This document shows, one piece after another, positions 34,333 through 43,337 of a stretch of 58,649 nucleotides of DNA. The number at the start of each line of letters is the position of its first letter. The stretch's first letter is position 1. Origin of the DNA: CAYFZO01 sp964347615 (GTDB lineage: Bacteria > Pseudomonadota > Gammaproteobacteria > Poriferisulfidales > Oxydemutatoraceae); contig CAYFZO010000013.1 in NCBI GenBank assembly GCA_964347615.1, forward strand, positions 1 to 58,649, read 5' to 3'. The position numbers and the translations under genes are program-made. Below the pieces are notes generated by a model. That model ran no database searches, was not told the DNA's origin, and saw nothing but the letters and a program-made list of their open reading frames with translations.

Positions 34333-35367
34333 TCAAAACAGCTCGGGTGGGGCGGAGGAAGCCGTCGCCGGCGGGTCGAGGTTGAAATGACGCCACGCCG
34401 CGGCGGTCGCCTGCCGCCCGCGCGCGGTGCGGACCAAAAAACCGCTTTGGATCAGGAACGGCTCGATCACGTCTTCGATCGTGCCGCGTTCCTCGCCGAT
34501 CGCCGCCGCCAAGCTGTCCACGCCGACCGGCCCGCCGTTGAAGCGCTCGATCAACGTCAGCAGCAGGCGACGGTCCATCGTGTCAAAACCGCTGGTGTCC
34601 ACCTCGAGCATGCCCAACGCCTGCACCGCAACCTCGGCCTTGACCGTACCGTCAAACTTGACCTCGGCGTAGTCCCGAACCCGGCGCAACAGGCGGTTGG
34701 CGATGCGCGGCGTGCCGCGGGAACGCCGCGCAATCTCGGCGGCGCCTTCACCTTCGGCGGACACGCCCAAGATCCTTGCGCTGCGTTCGACGATGCGCGT
34801 CAGGTCCTCGACCGAATAAAACTCAAGCCGTTGGACGATGCCGAAGCGGTCGCGCAAAGGCGAGGTCAAAAGGCCGGCGCGCGTCGTCGCACCGATCAGC
34901 GTGAACGGCGGCAAGTCGAGCTTGATCGAACGCGCCGCCGGGCCTTCGCCGATGATGATGTCGAGCTGAAAGTCCTCCATCGCCGGGTACAGGATCTCCT
35001 CGACCACCGGGTTGAGACGGTGAATCTCGTCGACGAACAAGACGTCGTGCGGTTCGAGGTTGGTCAGCAACGCCGCGAGGTCGCCGGCTTTCTCGAGCAC
35101 CGGCCCCGAGGTTTGACGCAGGTTGGCGCGCATCTCATTGGCGACGACGTGGGCGAGCGTGGTCTTGCCGAGACCGGGCGGGCCGAAGATCAACACGTGG
35201 TCGAGCGAATCCCCTCTCGCCCGCGCGGCCTCGATGAACACCTCCATCTGCTCGCGCACGACCGGCTGACCGATGTACTCGTCGAGACGCGCCGGGCGGA
35301 TGCGGTCGTCGAAGCGGGCTTCGCCGCTTTCGCGCTGCGCATTCAACAACGGATTGGACTCAGACAT
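34333..35367 (-). CDS. ruvB: Holliday junction branch migration ATPase RuvB
   Basis: A 344-residue AAA+ motor. RPARLDEYIGQ near the N-terminus, Walker A GPPGLGKTTLAH, Walker B LFVDEIHRL, sensor GATTRAGLLTSPLRDRFG and the C-terminal winged helix ending in TARGRQAT are present. Start ATG directly abuts the ruvA stop (TAGATG), so the two are coupled. With RuvA it drives branch migration at recombination junctions. Confidence 0.97.
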   Translation of the reverse strand: MSESNPLLNAQRESGEARFDDRIRPARLDEYIGQPVVREQMEVFIEAARARGDSLDHVLIFGPPGLGKTTLAHVVANEMRANLRQTSGPVLEKAGDLAALLTNLEPHDVLFVDEIHRLNPVVEEILYPAMEDFQLDIIIGEGPAARSIKLDLPPFTLIGATTRAGLLTSPLRDRFGIVQRLEFYSVEDLTRIVERSARILGVSAEGEGAAEIARRSRGTPRIANRLLRRVRDYAEVKFDGTVKAEVAVQALGMLEVDTSGFDTMDRRLLLTLIERFNGGPVGVDSLAAAIGEERGTIEDVIEPFLIQSGFLVRTARGRQATAAAWRHFNLDPPATASSAPPELF

Positions 35368-35973
35368 CTAACCGAGGCTCGATTTCAGCGCGCTCTTGAT
35401 GATTTCCTCGACCGCCGCGTCGGACGACACGTCGGCTTGCTTGACCATGCGGCGCGCGTCGCTCGTCTTATAGCCGAGCGAGACCAGGGCCTGCACCGCC
35501 GCGGCGCCGGCACCGGCGCCGGCTTTGGCCTTGTCCGCGGGCGCGCCGGCACCGAGCTGCATCCAGTAATCGTCGTTGAAACGCGACTTCATTTCCAACA
35601 CCAGACGCTCGGCGGTCTTCCGCCCGACGCCGGGCACGCGCACCAAAGCCTCGACGTCGTCGTCGAGAACGCAGTCCTTGAACGCCGCGGGCTCCATGCC
35701 CGAAAGAATCGCCAGCGCAATCTTGGCGCCGATGCCGCTGATCCTGAGCAAGGCGCGAAACAGGCTGCGGTCGTACTCCGACGCAAACGCGTAAAGCACG
35801 TGCGCGTCATCTCGCACCAGCAGGTGCGTCAGCAGGGTCGTGCGCTCGCCGGGTTCGGGCAGGTTGTAGAAAGTGGACATCGGCGCCTGCATCTCATAGC
35901 CGACACCGTTCACGTCGACAATCAAGTCCGGCGGACGCTTGAGGATGATTTCGCCGGTCAGCCGCGAAATCAT
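35368..35973 (-). CDS. ruvA: Holliday junction DNA-binding protein RuvA
   Basis: A 201-residue protein. The N-terminal OB fold begins MISRLTGEII, the middle has helix-hairpin-helix motifs (LLRISGIGAKIAL and LVRVPGVGRKTAERLVLEM), and the C-terminal domain III that binds RuvB follows an Ala/Gly-rich linker (ADKAKAGAGAGAAAV). ATG overlaps the ruvC stop as ATGA. Confidence 0.96.
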   Translation of the reverse strand: MISRLTGEIILKRPPDLIVDVNGVGYEMQAPMSTFYNLPEPGERTTLLTHLLVRDDAHVLYAFASEYDRSLFRALLRISGIGAKIALAILSGMEPAAFKDCVLDDDVEALVRVPGVGRKTAERLVLEMKSRFNDDYWMQLGAGAPADKAKAGAGAGAAAVQALVSLGYKTSDARRMVKQADVSSDAAVEEIIKSALKSSLG

Positions 35974-36482
35974 CTCGCCGCCTCCGCAAGCCCTTCGGCG
36001 AGTCTGGTGTTCGCGCGATGCGAAAACACGTGGCACAAGGCGATCGCCATCGCATCGGCCTCGTCGTCCTCGTAGCGCACGGCGATCTGCAACAGACGCG
36101 CGACCATGAATTGCACCTGCTCTTTCGCCGCGTTGCCTTTCCCGACAATCAGCTTCTTGACGACCCGCGCGTCGTACTCGTACACCGGCACCCCGTTGGT
36201 CACCGCGGCGCATACCGCAACGCCCCGAGCCTGCCCGAGCTTGAGCGCCGCCGACGCGTCCTTGTGCATGAACACGCTCTCGATCGAGGCGGCGTCGGGC
36301 CGGTATTCGCGGATGACCTTGTTCAAGCCGTCGAAGATCGTGCCGAGACGCTCAGGCAAAGCGCCCGAAGCGGCGGTGGCGACGACGCCGCTCGCAATCA
36401 GACGCGCAGCGTCGCCTTCGCTTTCGATCACCGCGTATCCCGTCGCGACGAGACCCGGGTCTATGCCGAGAATGCGCTGCAT
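35970..36482 (-). CDS. ruvC: Holliday junction resolvase RuvC
   Basis: A 170-residue endonuclease that cleaves Holliday junctions. RNase H-like fold with acidic residues in ILGIDPGLVATGYAV (Asp7), the Glu in ASIESVF, and a later pair in YEDDEADAMAIALCH. Start ATG 36482 is set by GGAGA seven bases upstream. First gene of the ruvCAB run, 34 bp after yebC. Confidence 0.96.
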   Translation of the reverse strand: MQRILGIDPGLVATGYAVIESEGDAARLIASGVVATAASGALPERLGTIFDGLNKVIREYRPDAASIESVFMHKDASAALKLGQARGVAVCAAVTNGVPVYEYDARVVKKLIVGKGNAAKEQVQFMVARLLQIAVRYEDDEADAMAIALCHVFSHRANTRLAEGLAEAAR

Positions 36483-36516
36483 ATCATTCTCTCCGAAACC
36501 GCCTTCCGAGGTACGC

Positions 36517-37242
36517 TCACGCCTGCCCCGCCGGCAGGTTCGCGTTGCAATAGACGTTCTGCACGTCGTCCAGGTCCTCCAGCGCGTCGAGCAGACGCAG
36601 CAGCTTGTCGGCGGCGGCGACGTCGAGCTCGACCTCGACCTCGGCGAGCATCGCAAGCTCGAACTCGTCGGGCGGCAAGCCGGCCGCCTCCATCGCCTGC
36701 TTGACGTCGGCGAGACGCTCGGGCGGGGTCAGCACCTGCACGCTGCCGTCGCCCGTAACGTCGTCGGCGCCGGCTTCGATCGCGGCTTCGAAAACTTCAT
36801 CCTCCGCCGCCCGCTCATAAAACAGCACGCCGCGCTGAGTGAACAGATAGGCGACCGAACCGGCTTCGCCGAGGTTGCCGCCGTAGCGGGTGAACGCACT
36901 GCGCACTTCGGCGACCGTACGGTTGCGGTTGTCGGTCATGCACTCGACCAGCACCGCGCTGCCGCCCGCCCCGTAGCCTTCATAACGCACGCTTTCATAC
37001 TCCTGCCCTTCGAGCAGCCCCGCGCCGCGCTTGATCGCGCGGTCGATGACGTCCTTGCCCATGTTGGCCGCGGTCGCCTTGTCCAACGCAAGGCGCAGAC
37101 GCGGGTTGGCGCCCGGGTCGGCGCCGCCGAGGCGCGACGCGATGGTGATCTCGCGGATCAGACGCGTGAACAGCTTGCCGCGCTTGGCGTCCTGCCTTTT
37201 CTTGCGGTGCTGAATGTTGGCCCACTTGCTGTGTCCGGACAT
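36517..37242 (-). CDS. yebC: YebC/PmpR-family protein
   Basis: A 241-residue protein with the full family signature: MSGHSKWANIQHRKKRQDAKRG, RLRLALDKATAANMGKDVI, and YEGYGAGGSAVLVECMTDN. Members act as transcriptional regulators, and TACO1-like members aid translation of difficult stretches. Located just before ruvC, the standard gammaproteobacterial position. Confidence 0.95.
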   Translation of the reverse strand: MSGHSKWANIQHRKKRQDAKRGKLFTRLIREITIASRLGGADPGANPRLRLALDKATAANMGKDVIDRAIKRGAGLLEGQEYESVRYEGYGAGGSAVLVECMTDNRNRTVAEVRSAFTRYGGNLGEAGSVAYLFTQRGVLFYERAAEDEVFEAAIEAGADDVTGDGSVQVLTPPERLADVKQAMEAAGLPPDEFELAMLAEVEVELDVAAADKLLRLLDALEDLDDVQNVYCNANLPAGQA

Positions 37243-37310
37243 GTTTGCCTCGCTTCACCCTTTCCTTTTTCGTTGTTCGGGTTGCGCCGTTCGCGCGGTC
37301 GCCGCCGGAA

Positions 37311-37769
37311 TCAGCACCTCGGCACCCAGCGCTCGATTGCGGCGAAGTTCGTATGCGAGGTGACCAGCGCCAACGCCTCGTCGCGGGGCAACCAACGGTA
37401 TTCGGCGTGCTCTTTCTCGTCCAGCACGATCCCGCACGCGGCGTCGAGTTCGAGCTTGAACACCCGTTCGGCGTTTTCGACCACGCCCGGCGCGTAGCGA
37501 TGACGCCAGACGGGATAAATCACGAACCTGTTCACGATGCCGCAATCCACCGCCGCCGCGTCCAAGCCGGTCTCCTCGCGCAACTCGCGCGTCACCGCTT
37601 CGCTCACGCTCTCTCCCCACTCGAGACTGCCCGCAACCGACTGCCAGAAATGCGTCGGTTTCCTGCGACGCAGCAATAATACCAGCCCGCCCCGGGTATA
37701 GACGACGACCAGCACCGACTCGGGGCGCTTGTAACGTTGCGCGTCAATTTTCGACGTCGCGCTTGGCAA
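37311..37769 (-). CDS. nudB: Dihydroneopterin triphosphate diphosphatase NudB
   Basis: A 152-residue Nudix hydrolase removing pyrophosphate from dihydroneopterin triphosphate in folate synthesis. The Nudix box reads GSLEWGESVSEAVTRELREE-TG; KRPESVLVVVYT at the N-terminus and FWQSVAGSLEWGE identify the NudB branch. The start is a TTG overlapping aspS by 26 bp, the only upstream option. The aspS-nudB-yebC-ruvC order is conserved. Confidence 0.9.
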   Translation of the reverse strand: MPSATSKIDAQRYKRPESVLVVVYTRGGLVLLLRRRKPTHFWQSVAGSLEWGESVSEAVTRELREETGLDAAAVDCGIVNRFVIYPVWRHRYAPGVVENAERVFKLELDAACGIVLDEKEHAEYRWLPRDEALALVTSHTNFAAIERWVPRC

Positions 37770-39543
37770 GGCGGATACCCAACTCCTTCAACTGCGCCGC
37801 CGGCGCCGGCGCCGGCGCGTCGGTCAACGGGCAGTGAGCGGTTTGAGTTTTCGGAAAAGCGATGACGTCGCGTATCGAAGCGCTGCCGGTCAACAGCATC
37901 ATGATCCGGTCGAGACCGAACGCGATGCCGCCGTGCGGCGGGCAACCGTACTTGAGCGCGTCCAGGAGAAAGCCGAACTTCTCCTTGTATTCGCTTTCGC
38001 CGAGACCGATCGCCTCGAACACGGCGCGCTGCGTCGCCTCGTCGTCGATGCGCACCGACCCGCCGCCGAGTTCGATGCCGTTGACGACCAAGTCGTAGGC
38101 GCGCGCGCGGCAGGTCTCGGGCGCGACGCGCAAATCGTCCGGGTTGACCGGCGCGGTGAACGGATGGTGCAACGCGACGCGGCGTCCGCTGTGCTCGTCG
38201 ATCTCAAACATCGGAAAGTCCACCACCCACAACGGCCGCCAGCCTTCCTCGACAAGCCCGAGGTCGCGCCCGAGGCGTACGCGCAACGCACCCAGGGACT
38301 CGTTGACGACGCCGCGCTTGCCGGCACCGAAGAAGATCAGGTCGCCGTCGCGCGCGGCGGTGCGTTCAAGCAACCCGGCAATCGCCTCGTCGGGCAGGAA
38401 CTTCAGGATTGGCGACTGCAAGCCGTCCCGCCCGCGCGCAACCTGGTTACATTTGACGTAGGCGAGCCCGCGCGCGCCGAACCCCGCGACGTATTCGGTG
38501 TAGTCGTCTATCTCCTTGCGCGTCAGCGTGCCGGCGCCGGGTACGCGCAAAGCGACGACCCGGCTAGCGGGGTCGGCGGCGGGCGCGGAAAACACCTTGA
38601 ACTCAACACCGCGCATCAAGTCCTCGATCGGCGTGAGCTCGAGCGGGACGCGCAGATCGGGGCGGTCGGTCGCGTAGCGCGCGAACGCCTCGTCGTAAGG
38701 CATCCGCGCGAACGGCTCGGGCAGGTCAACCTCGAGGACGCGCTTGAACAAGACGCGAACCACGTCCTCGATCAAGGAGGTGATCTCGTTCTCGTCCATG
38801 AAAGAGGTTTCGACGTCGAGCTGGGTGAATTCGGGCTGGCGGTCGGCGCGCAGGTCCTCGTCGCGGAAGCACCGCACGATCTGGTAATAGCGGTCGAACC
38901 CGCCCATCATCAGCAGCTGCTTGAACAGCTGCGGCGACTGCGGAAGCGCGAAAAAGTCGCCGCCGTGGGTGCGGCTCGGCACCAAGTAGTCGCGTGCGCC
39001 CTCGGGCGTCGCCTTGGTCAGCATCGGCGTCTCGATCTCGATGAAGCCGCGGTCGTCGAAGAACTCGCGCAACACGCGCACCGCCTGCGCGCGCAGCCTC
39101 AGCTTGCGTTGCATCGCCGGACGGCGCAGGTCAACGTAGCGGTAGCGCAAGCGCGTCTCGTCGCCGACGTTTTCGTCGTCGAGCTGCAACGGCGGCGTGT
39201 CGGATGCGTTGAGAACCTCGAACCTCGCCGCGACGATCTCGACCCGCCCGGTTTCCAACTCCGGATTCTCGGTGTCTTCGGGGCGCAACCTGACCGTGCC
39301 TTCGATACGCAACACGAACTCGTTGCGCACCCGCTCGGCCGACGCGAAGACTTCGACCGAGGCAGGGTCGGCAACGACCTGCACCAGCCCGCGGTGGTCG
39401 CGCAGGTCGATGAAGATGACGCCACCGTGGTCGCGGCGACGGTTGACCCAGCCGCACACCGCGACGGTTTGCCCGAGCAACTCCTCTCCGATCTCTCCGC
39501 AGTAGTGGGTGCGCGTCGGAAGCGCCGTCGTCGCGGCGGACAC
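37744..39543 (-). CDS. aspS: Aspartate--tRNA ligase
   Basis: A 599-residue class II synthetase of bacterial type. N-terminal OB anticodon-binding domain (CGWVNRRRDHGGVIFIDLRD), motif 2 RCFRDEDLRADRQPEFTQLD, a GAD insertion domain and motif 3 GIAFGLDRIMMLLTG are all seen. It charges tRNA-Asp (some lineages also tRNA-Asn; not decidable here). The GTG start is three bases after the stop of the zinc-ribbon gene. Confidence 0.96.
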   Translation of the reverse strand: MSAATTALPTRTHYCGEIGEELLGQTVAVCGWVNRRRDHGGVIFIDLRDHRGLVQVVADPASVEVFASAERVRNEFVLRIEGTVRLRPEDTENPELETGRVEIVAARFEVLNASDTPPLQLDDENVGDETRLRYRYVDLRRPAMQRKLRLRAQAVRVLREFFDDRGFIEIETPMLTKATPEGARDYLVPSRTHGGDFFALPQSPQLFKQLLMMGGFDRYYQIVRCFRDEDLRADRQPEFTQLDVETSFMDENEITSLIEDVVRVLFKRVLEVDLPEPFARMPYDEAFARYATDRPDLRVPLELTPIEDLMRGVEFKVFSAPAADPASRVVALRVPGAGTLTRKEIDDYTEYVAGFGARGLAYVKCNQVARGRDGLQSPILKFLPDEAIAGLLERTAARDGDLIFFGAGKRGVVNESLGALRVRLGRDLGLVEEGWRPLWVVDFPMFEIDEHSGRRVALHHPFTAPVNPDDLRVAPETCRARAYDLVVNGIELGGGSVRIDDEATQRAVFEAIGLGESEYKEKFGFLLDALKYGCPPHGGIAFGLDRIMMLLTGSASIRDVIAFPKTQTAHCPLTDAPAPAPAAQLKELGIRLAKRDVEN

Positions 39544-39546
39544 GGG

Positions 39547-39987
39547 TCAGGCCCCGCCGCCCGGGGAAGGCTTGCTCGCGGAAGGCTTGCCCGAAGAAGA
39601 TTTGCCCGGGGAAGACTTGTCCGGGGAAACCGGGCTCGAGGCGGGTTTGGCACCGCCCGCGGCGGCACCGGCAGGCGCCTTTTCCCCGCCGTCGCGTTTG
39701 CCGCTTTCGGTCTTGTCCTTGCCGCCGTCCTTGCCACCACCCTTCTCGCCGCCCTTGTCACCGGCGCCTTTCTCGTCGGACGCCGAGACGAGATTGCGCT
39801 TGTCGCCGGTCTTGAAGTCGGTCTCGTACCAGCCGCCGCCGGCCAGACGAAACCCCACCGCCGACACCAATTTCACCAGTTCGGGCTTACTGCAATGCGG
39901 GCAATCGCGCAACGGCGACTCCTTGAACTTCTGCAACGCCTCGTGCCGCCGCCCGCACGCCGCACATTGATACTCATAAATCGGCAT
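39547..39987 (-). CDS. FmdB-family zinc-ribbon protein
   Basis: A 146-residue protein. Residues 1-45 (MPIYEYQCAACGRRHEALQK and CPHCSK) form the FmdB/CxxC zinc ribbon found upstream of aspS in many gammaproteobacteria. After GGGWYETDFKTGDKRN the rest is a low-complexity Lys/Gly/Ser/Pro tail (GGEKGGGKDGGKDK and repeated SPGKSS-like units), longer than in most homologues. Function unknown, perhaps regulatory. Confidence 0.85.
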   Translation of the reverse strand: MPIYEYQCAACGRRHEALQKFKESPLRDCPHCSKPELVKLVSAVGFRLAGGGWYETDFKTGDKRNLVSASDEKGAGDKGGEKGGGKDGGKDKTESGKRDGGEKAPAGAAAGGAKPASSPVSPDKSSPGKSSSGKPSASKPSPGGGA

Positions 39988-40022
39988 TTGCCTATATTAT
40001 ACGAGCGAACGCCGCGACACCG

Positions 40023-40628
40023 ATGACCGCCTCGACCATACTCATCCTGTACTACACGCGCTACGGCGCGGTCGGACAAATGGCGCGCGCAATCGCCCGC
40101 GGCGTTGAAAGCGTCGCCGGCGCCGAAGCCAAGCTGCGCACGGCGGCGCCGGTCGCGGCGGCGGGAGAAAGCGGGGCTTCGCCGCAAGCCGCCGCCGACG
40201 GAGCGCCGCAGGCAACGGTCGCCGACCTCGAGCAATGTTCGGGGCTGGTGCTCGGCAGCCCGACCCGCTTCGGCAACATGGCCGCGCCGCTGAAGCATTT
40301 TCTCGACCAGACCGGCGGACTGTGGCTGAGCGGTGCGCTCGCGGGCAAACCGGCGGGCGTGTTCACGTCGTCGGCGACGTTGCACGGAGGGCAGGAAACC
40401 ACGCTGCTGACGATGATGATGCCGTTGCTGCACCACGGCATGATCGTCTGCGGCATCCCCTACAGCGAGCCGCAGCTCAATACAACCCAAAGCGGCGGCA
40501 CCCCGTACGGCGCAAGCCACGTCGCCGGTGCCGACAGCAACCTGCCGCTCAGCGACGACGAAGAAGCGTTGTGCCGCGCGCTCGGACGACGCGTTGCCGA
40601 AGCCGCCTGCCGGCTCGCACCTACCTGA
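40023..40628 (+). CDS. wrbA: NAD(P)H:quinone oxidoreductase WrbA
   Basis: A 201-residue flavodoxin-like enzyme, type IV quinone reductase. The FMN-binding N-terminus ILYYTRYGAVGQMA, the SPTRFGNMAAPLKHFLDQTGGLW block and the substrate-side GGTPYGASH are typical. Length matches the family. Its last ~20 codons (LCRALGRRVAEAACRL) are duplicated 106 bp downstream in a remnant. It is convergent with hda. Confidence 0.93.
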   Translation: MTASTILILYYTRYGAVGQMARAIARGVESVAGAEAKLRTAAPVAAAGESGASPQAAADGAPQATVADLEQCSGLVLGSPTRFGNMAAPLKHFLDQTGGLWLSGALAGKPAGVFTSSATLHGGQETTLLTMMMPLLHHGMIVCGIPYSEPQLNTTQSGGTPYGASHVAGADSNLPLSDDEEALCRALGRRVAEAACRLAPT

Positions 40629-40793
40629 CAATCAGGCACGAGCCTGCCGTAAGCGGCAAGGTTTCCTGCATCAGCTGTGCCGCGCACTCGGACGACGCGT
40701 CGCCGAAGCCGCCCGCCGGCTCGCGCTCACCTGGCAATCAGGCGCGAGCCCGCGGGTGCTCGGCCCCGTCCGCGACGAGCGGCAGGGTCTCCT
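40570..40793. repeat. ~106-bp tandem duplication across the wrbA/hda 3' ends
   Basis: Copy 1 (about 40570-40675) and copy 2 (about 40676-40793) each carry the wrbA 3' end and the hda 3' end. TGTGCCGCGC recurs at 40570 and 40676, and the hda stop trinucleotide recurs at 40632 and 40738. Copy 1 has the true wrbA end plus a decayed hda tail with a deletion of about a dozen bases; copy 2 has the reverse. Both complete genes are unaffected. Confidence 0.85.
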
Positions 40794-41517
40794 TTATGAA
40801 AGGTACGGTAACGCGGCGCTTGCCCGCTTTCGCCTCCCGGGCCTGGGCCTCGCGCGCAAGGCGTTCAAGGGCAGGCATCAGAACCGCGAGCGAGCGCGGG
40901 TAGTTTTTCAGGAGATAGGCAAGCGCGTCGTCGCTGAAAGAACATTTGAGACGCTCCGCGGCAAGGCGCAACGCCTCGATCTTGCCTTCGTCGTCAAGCA
41001 CCGCCAAGCGGTACACCGCCCCCCACACCAGCCGCGACGACAAGTCCTTGAGACCGAACCCAAGCGCCGACGGACTCCGCCGACCCGCCGCGATGACCAG
41101 GCGGCAACCGCTCGTGCGCGCCTCGTTGATCAAGTCGAACAAAGCCTGCTGCCACGCCCGGCTTGCGGCGATCGCGGCGACGTCGTCGAGTCCGACCAGG
41201 TCGAGCGCATCGAGACCGGCGAGCATTCCGGGGTCGTCGTCCGACAGCTCGGTCAGCGGCAACCAGGCGCTGCGTCCGCCGCGCAAGGTCACCTCGCGGC
41301 ACGCCGCCTGCAGAAGATGGCTCTTGCCGCTCGCCTCCTCGCCCCACAGGCAGATCTGGCGGCTCTCGCCGGCGTCGAGGCACAGTCTTTCAAGGTGCTG
41401 CACCGCGACCTCGTTGCCGGTCGCGACAAAGGTTTCGAACGTACGTCCCGGGTTCGGTTCAAGCGACAGCAACAGCTGGGAACGTGAAGCCGCTTCGGCG
41501 TCGGGCCGCGAACTCAT
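40738..41517 (-). CDS. hda: DnaA regulatory inactivator Hda
   Basis: A 259-residue AAA+ DnaA homologue without the DNA-binding domain. Walker-A-like GEEASGKSHLLQAA, Walker-B-like LVGLDDVAAIA and sensor LSSRLVWG are visible. In E. coli it binds the beta clamp and stimulates hydrolysis of DnaA-ATP. The expected clamp-binding motif QL-S/P-LPL is here QLLLSLEPN, a looser version. Neighbours (CDP-alcohol transferase, purM) match the usual context. Confidence 0.88.
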   Translation of the reverse strand: MSSRPDAEAASRSQLLLSLEPNPGRTFETFVATGNEVAVQHLERLCLDAGESRQICLWGEEASGKSHLLQAACREVTLRGGRSAWLPLTELSDDDPGMLAGLDALDLVGLDDVAAIAASRAWQQALFDLINEARTSGCRLVIAAGRRSPSALGFGLKDLSSRLVWGAVYRLAVLDDEGKIEALRLAAERLKCSFSDDALAYLLKNYPRSLAVLMPALERLAREAQAREAKAGKRRVTVPFIKETLPLVADGAEHPRARA

Positions 41518-41542
41518 TCTGAGGACGGGCGCCGTGGCCGGC

Positions 41543-42094
41543 TCAGACCGTACGGGAAACGCCGCGGCGCACGAACAGGTTGTGCGCCGTCAGCGCGTAG
41601 CCGACACCGCTGAACGCCGTCGTCACCGCGACCACGCCAATCAATACCGCGACCGGCTCGGCGAGCTCGGGCTCGATCCGGGCGACCAGCACCGCGAACA
41701 CCAGCAGGGTCTGGCACAAGGTGTTGACCTTGCTGAGCAAGCTCGGATGGACGTCGAAATCCAGATTGAACCAGCGGTAATAAGCGTAGCCCGCGACGAT
41801 CAGCGCGTCGCGCCCGACCACCAGCGCAACCAGCCACGCCGGCAGCAAGCCCTGCACCGCGAACACCAGATAGGCCGCGGTGAGCATCAGCTTGTCGGCG
41901 AGCGGATCGAGTCGCTCGCCCAACCAACTTTGCCAGCGGCAGCGTTTCGCCAGAAAGCCGTCGAGCGCGTCGCTCGCACCCATCAGCAACGCCAGATACA
42001 GCGCCGCGCGAAAATCTTCGCGCAGCAAAACCACGACCAGCAGGGGAACGCACCCGATTCTAGCGAGGGTGATGATGTTCGGGATGTGTCTCAC
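41543..42094 (-). CDS. CDP-alcohol phosphatidyltransferase family protein (PgsA-like)
   Basis: A 183-residue membrane protein with five or six hydrophobic segments. The CDP-alcohol motif is seen as DALDGFLAKRCRWQSWLGER followed by LDPLADK. The GTG start at 42094 is set by GGAG seven bases upstream and gives the usual N-terminus VRHIPNIITLARI. Members near hda/purM may make phosphatidylglycerophosphate or a related lipid; whether this is the main PgsA cannot be told. Divergent from purM. Confidence 0.85.
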   Translation of the reverse strand: MRHIPNIITLARIGCVPLLVVVLLREDFRAALYLALLMGASDALDGFLAKRCRWQSWLGERLDPLADKLMLTAAYLVFAVQGLLPAWLVALVVGRDALIVAGYAYYRWFNLDFDVHPSLLSKVNTLCQTLLVFAVLVARIEPELAEPVAVLIGVVAVTTAFSGVGYALTAHNLFVRRGVSRTV

Positions 42095-42188
42095 GCTTCT
42101 TCTCCGGCTCAAGCGAGAGTATAACCATATTACGACGTCCGCCCGAAACCCGCCGTGTCGCAAAGGCCGTGCCTTAGATAGTGTCGCC

Positions 42189-42194
42189 TATAAT
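42189..42194 (+). promoter_or_regulatory. Putative -10 element of purM
   Basis: TATAAT, 57 bp upstream of the purM ATG in the 157-bp divergent spacer. No good -35 at 16-18 bp. No PurR operator-like palindrome recognised. Confidence 0.4.
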
Positions 42195-42251
42195 GTCACC
42201 GCGGGCTTCACCCGGCTTTTTCAGCGACCGCCCGCAGACGATTACAGCCCG

Positions 42252-43337
42252 ATGCCGCGCAAAACGCTTTCCGACGCTTCCTCGGATGCCCCGAAGAACC
42301 TCCCGGGCAAACCCGAAAAGACGCTCGATTACAAAGCGGCCGGCGTGGACGTCGCCGCGGGTAACGCTTTCGTCGAGAGCATCAAACCGCTGTGCGCGAA
42401 AACCCTGCGCCCGGAGGTCATCGCCGGCGCCGGTGGCTTCGCCGGGCTGTTCAAACTTAACAAGTACCGCAAGCCGGTGCTCGCCGCGGCGACCGACGGC
42501 GTCGGCACCAAGTTGAAGCTGGCCCAAACGCTCGGCGTCCACCGCGGCGTCGGCATAGACTTGGTCGCAATGTGCGTCAACGACGTGCTGACCCACGGTG
42601 CCGAACCGCTGTTCTTTCTCGACTACCTCGCGTGCGGCAAGCTGGCGGCGATTCCCGCGCAGGAAATCGTCTCGGGCGTCGCCGCGGGTTGCGAACTCGC
42701 GGGCTGCGCCCTGATCGGCGGCGAAACCGCCGAGATGCCCGGCATGTACGCCGAAGACGAGTACGACCTCGCGGGCTTCACCGTCGGCGCAGCCGAACAA
42801 GACGCGCTGTGCGGCGCACACCGCGTCCGCGACGGCGACGCGGTCGTCGCGCTCGCGTCGAGCGGCGTGCACGCCAACGGCTTCTCGCTGATCCGCAGAA
42901 TCATCGCCGAAAGCGGCGCCGACCTCGACCACCGCTTCGGCGACGCGACGCTCGGCGAAACCTTGCTCGAACCGACGCGCATTTACGTCAAGACGCTGCT
43001 CTCCGCGGTCTCGCGCGGCGACGTACGCGCGATGGCGCACGTCACCGGCGGCGGCTTGGACGAGAACCTGCCGCGCATGATCGGCACGGAACAGTCGGTC
43101 GTCGTCGCCCTGAGCAGCTGGACTCCGCCGCCGATATTCGAGTGGATACGCACCGCGGGCAACGTCGAGCAACGGGAAATGCAGCGTGTGTTCAACTGCG
43201 GCGTCGGCATGGCGGCGGTCGTCGCCCCCGACGCCGCCGACGCACTGGTGCGGGAAGTCGAGACGACCGGTCTCGACGCCTGGGTGCTCGGCGAAATCGT
43301 CGCCCGCGGGAACAACCCGCCGGTCGTCTATGTCTGA
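42252..43337 (+). CDS. purM: Phosphoribosylformylglycinamidine cyclo-ligase
   Basis: A 361-residue enzyme (AIR synthetase) for step five of purine synthesis. DYKAAGVDVAAGNA, the ATP-grasp-like core TDGVGTKLKLA, MCVNDVLTHGAEPLFFLDY, GGETAEMPGMY and HVTGGGLDENLPR are all present. About 20 extra N-terminal residues compared with E. coli. The 3' end overlaps purN by eight bases. Confidence 0.96.
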   Translation: MPRKTLSDASSDAPKNLPGKPEKTLDYKAAGVDVAAGNAFVESIKPLCAKTLRPEVIAGAGGFAGLFKLNKYRKPVLAAATDGVGTKLKLAQTLGVHRGVGIDLVAMCVNDVLTHGAEPLFFLDYLACGKLAAIPAQEIVSGVAAGCELAGCALIGGETAEMPGMYAEDEYDLAGFTVGAAEQDALCGAHRVRDGDAVVALASSGVHANGFSLIRRIIAESGADLDHRFGDATLGETLLEPTRIYVKTLLSAVSRGDVRAMAHVTGGGLDENLPRMIGTEQSVVVALSSWTPPPIFEWIRTAGNVEQREMQRVFNCGVGMAAVVAPDAADALVREVETTGLDAWVLGEIVARGNNPPVVYV

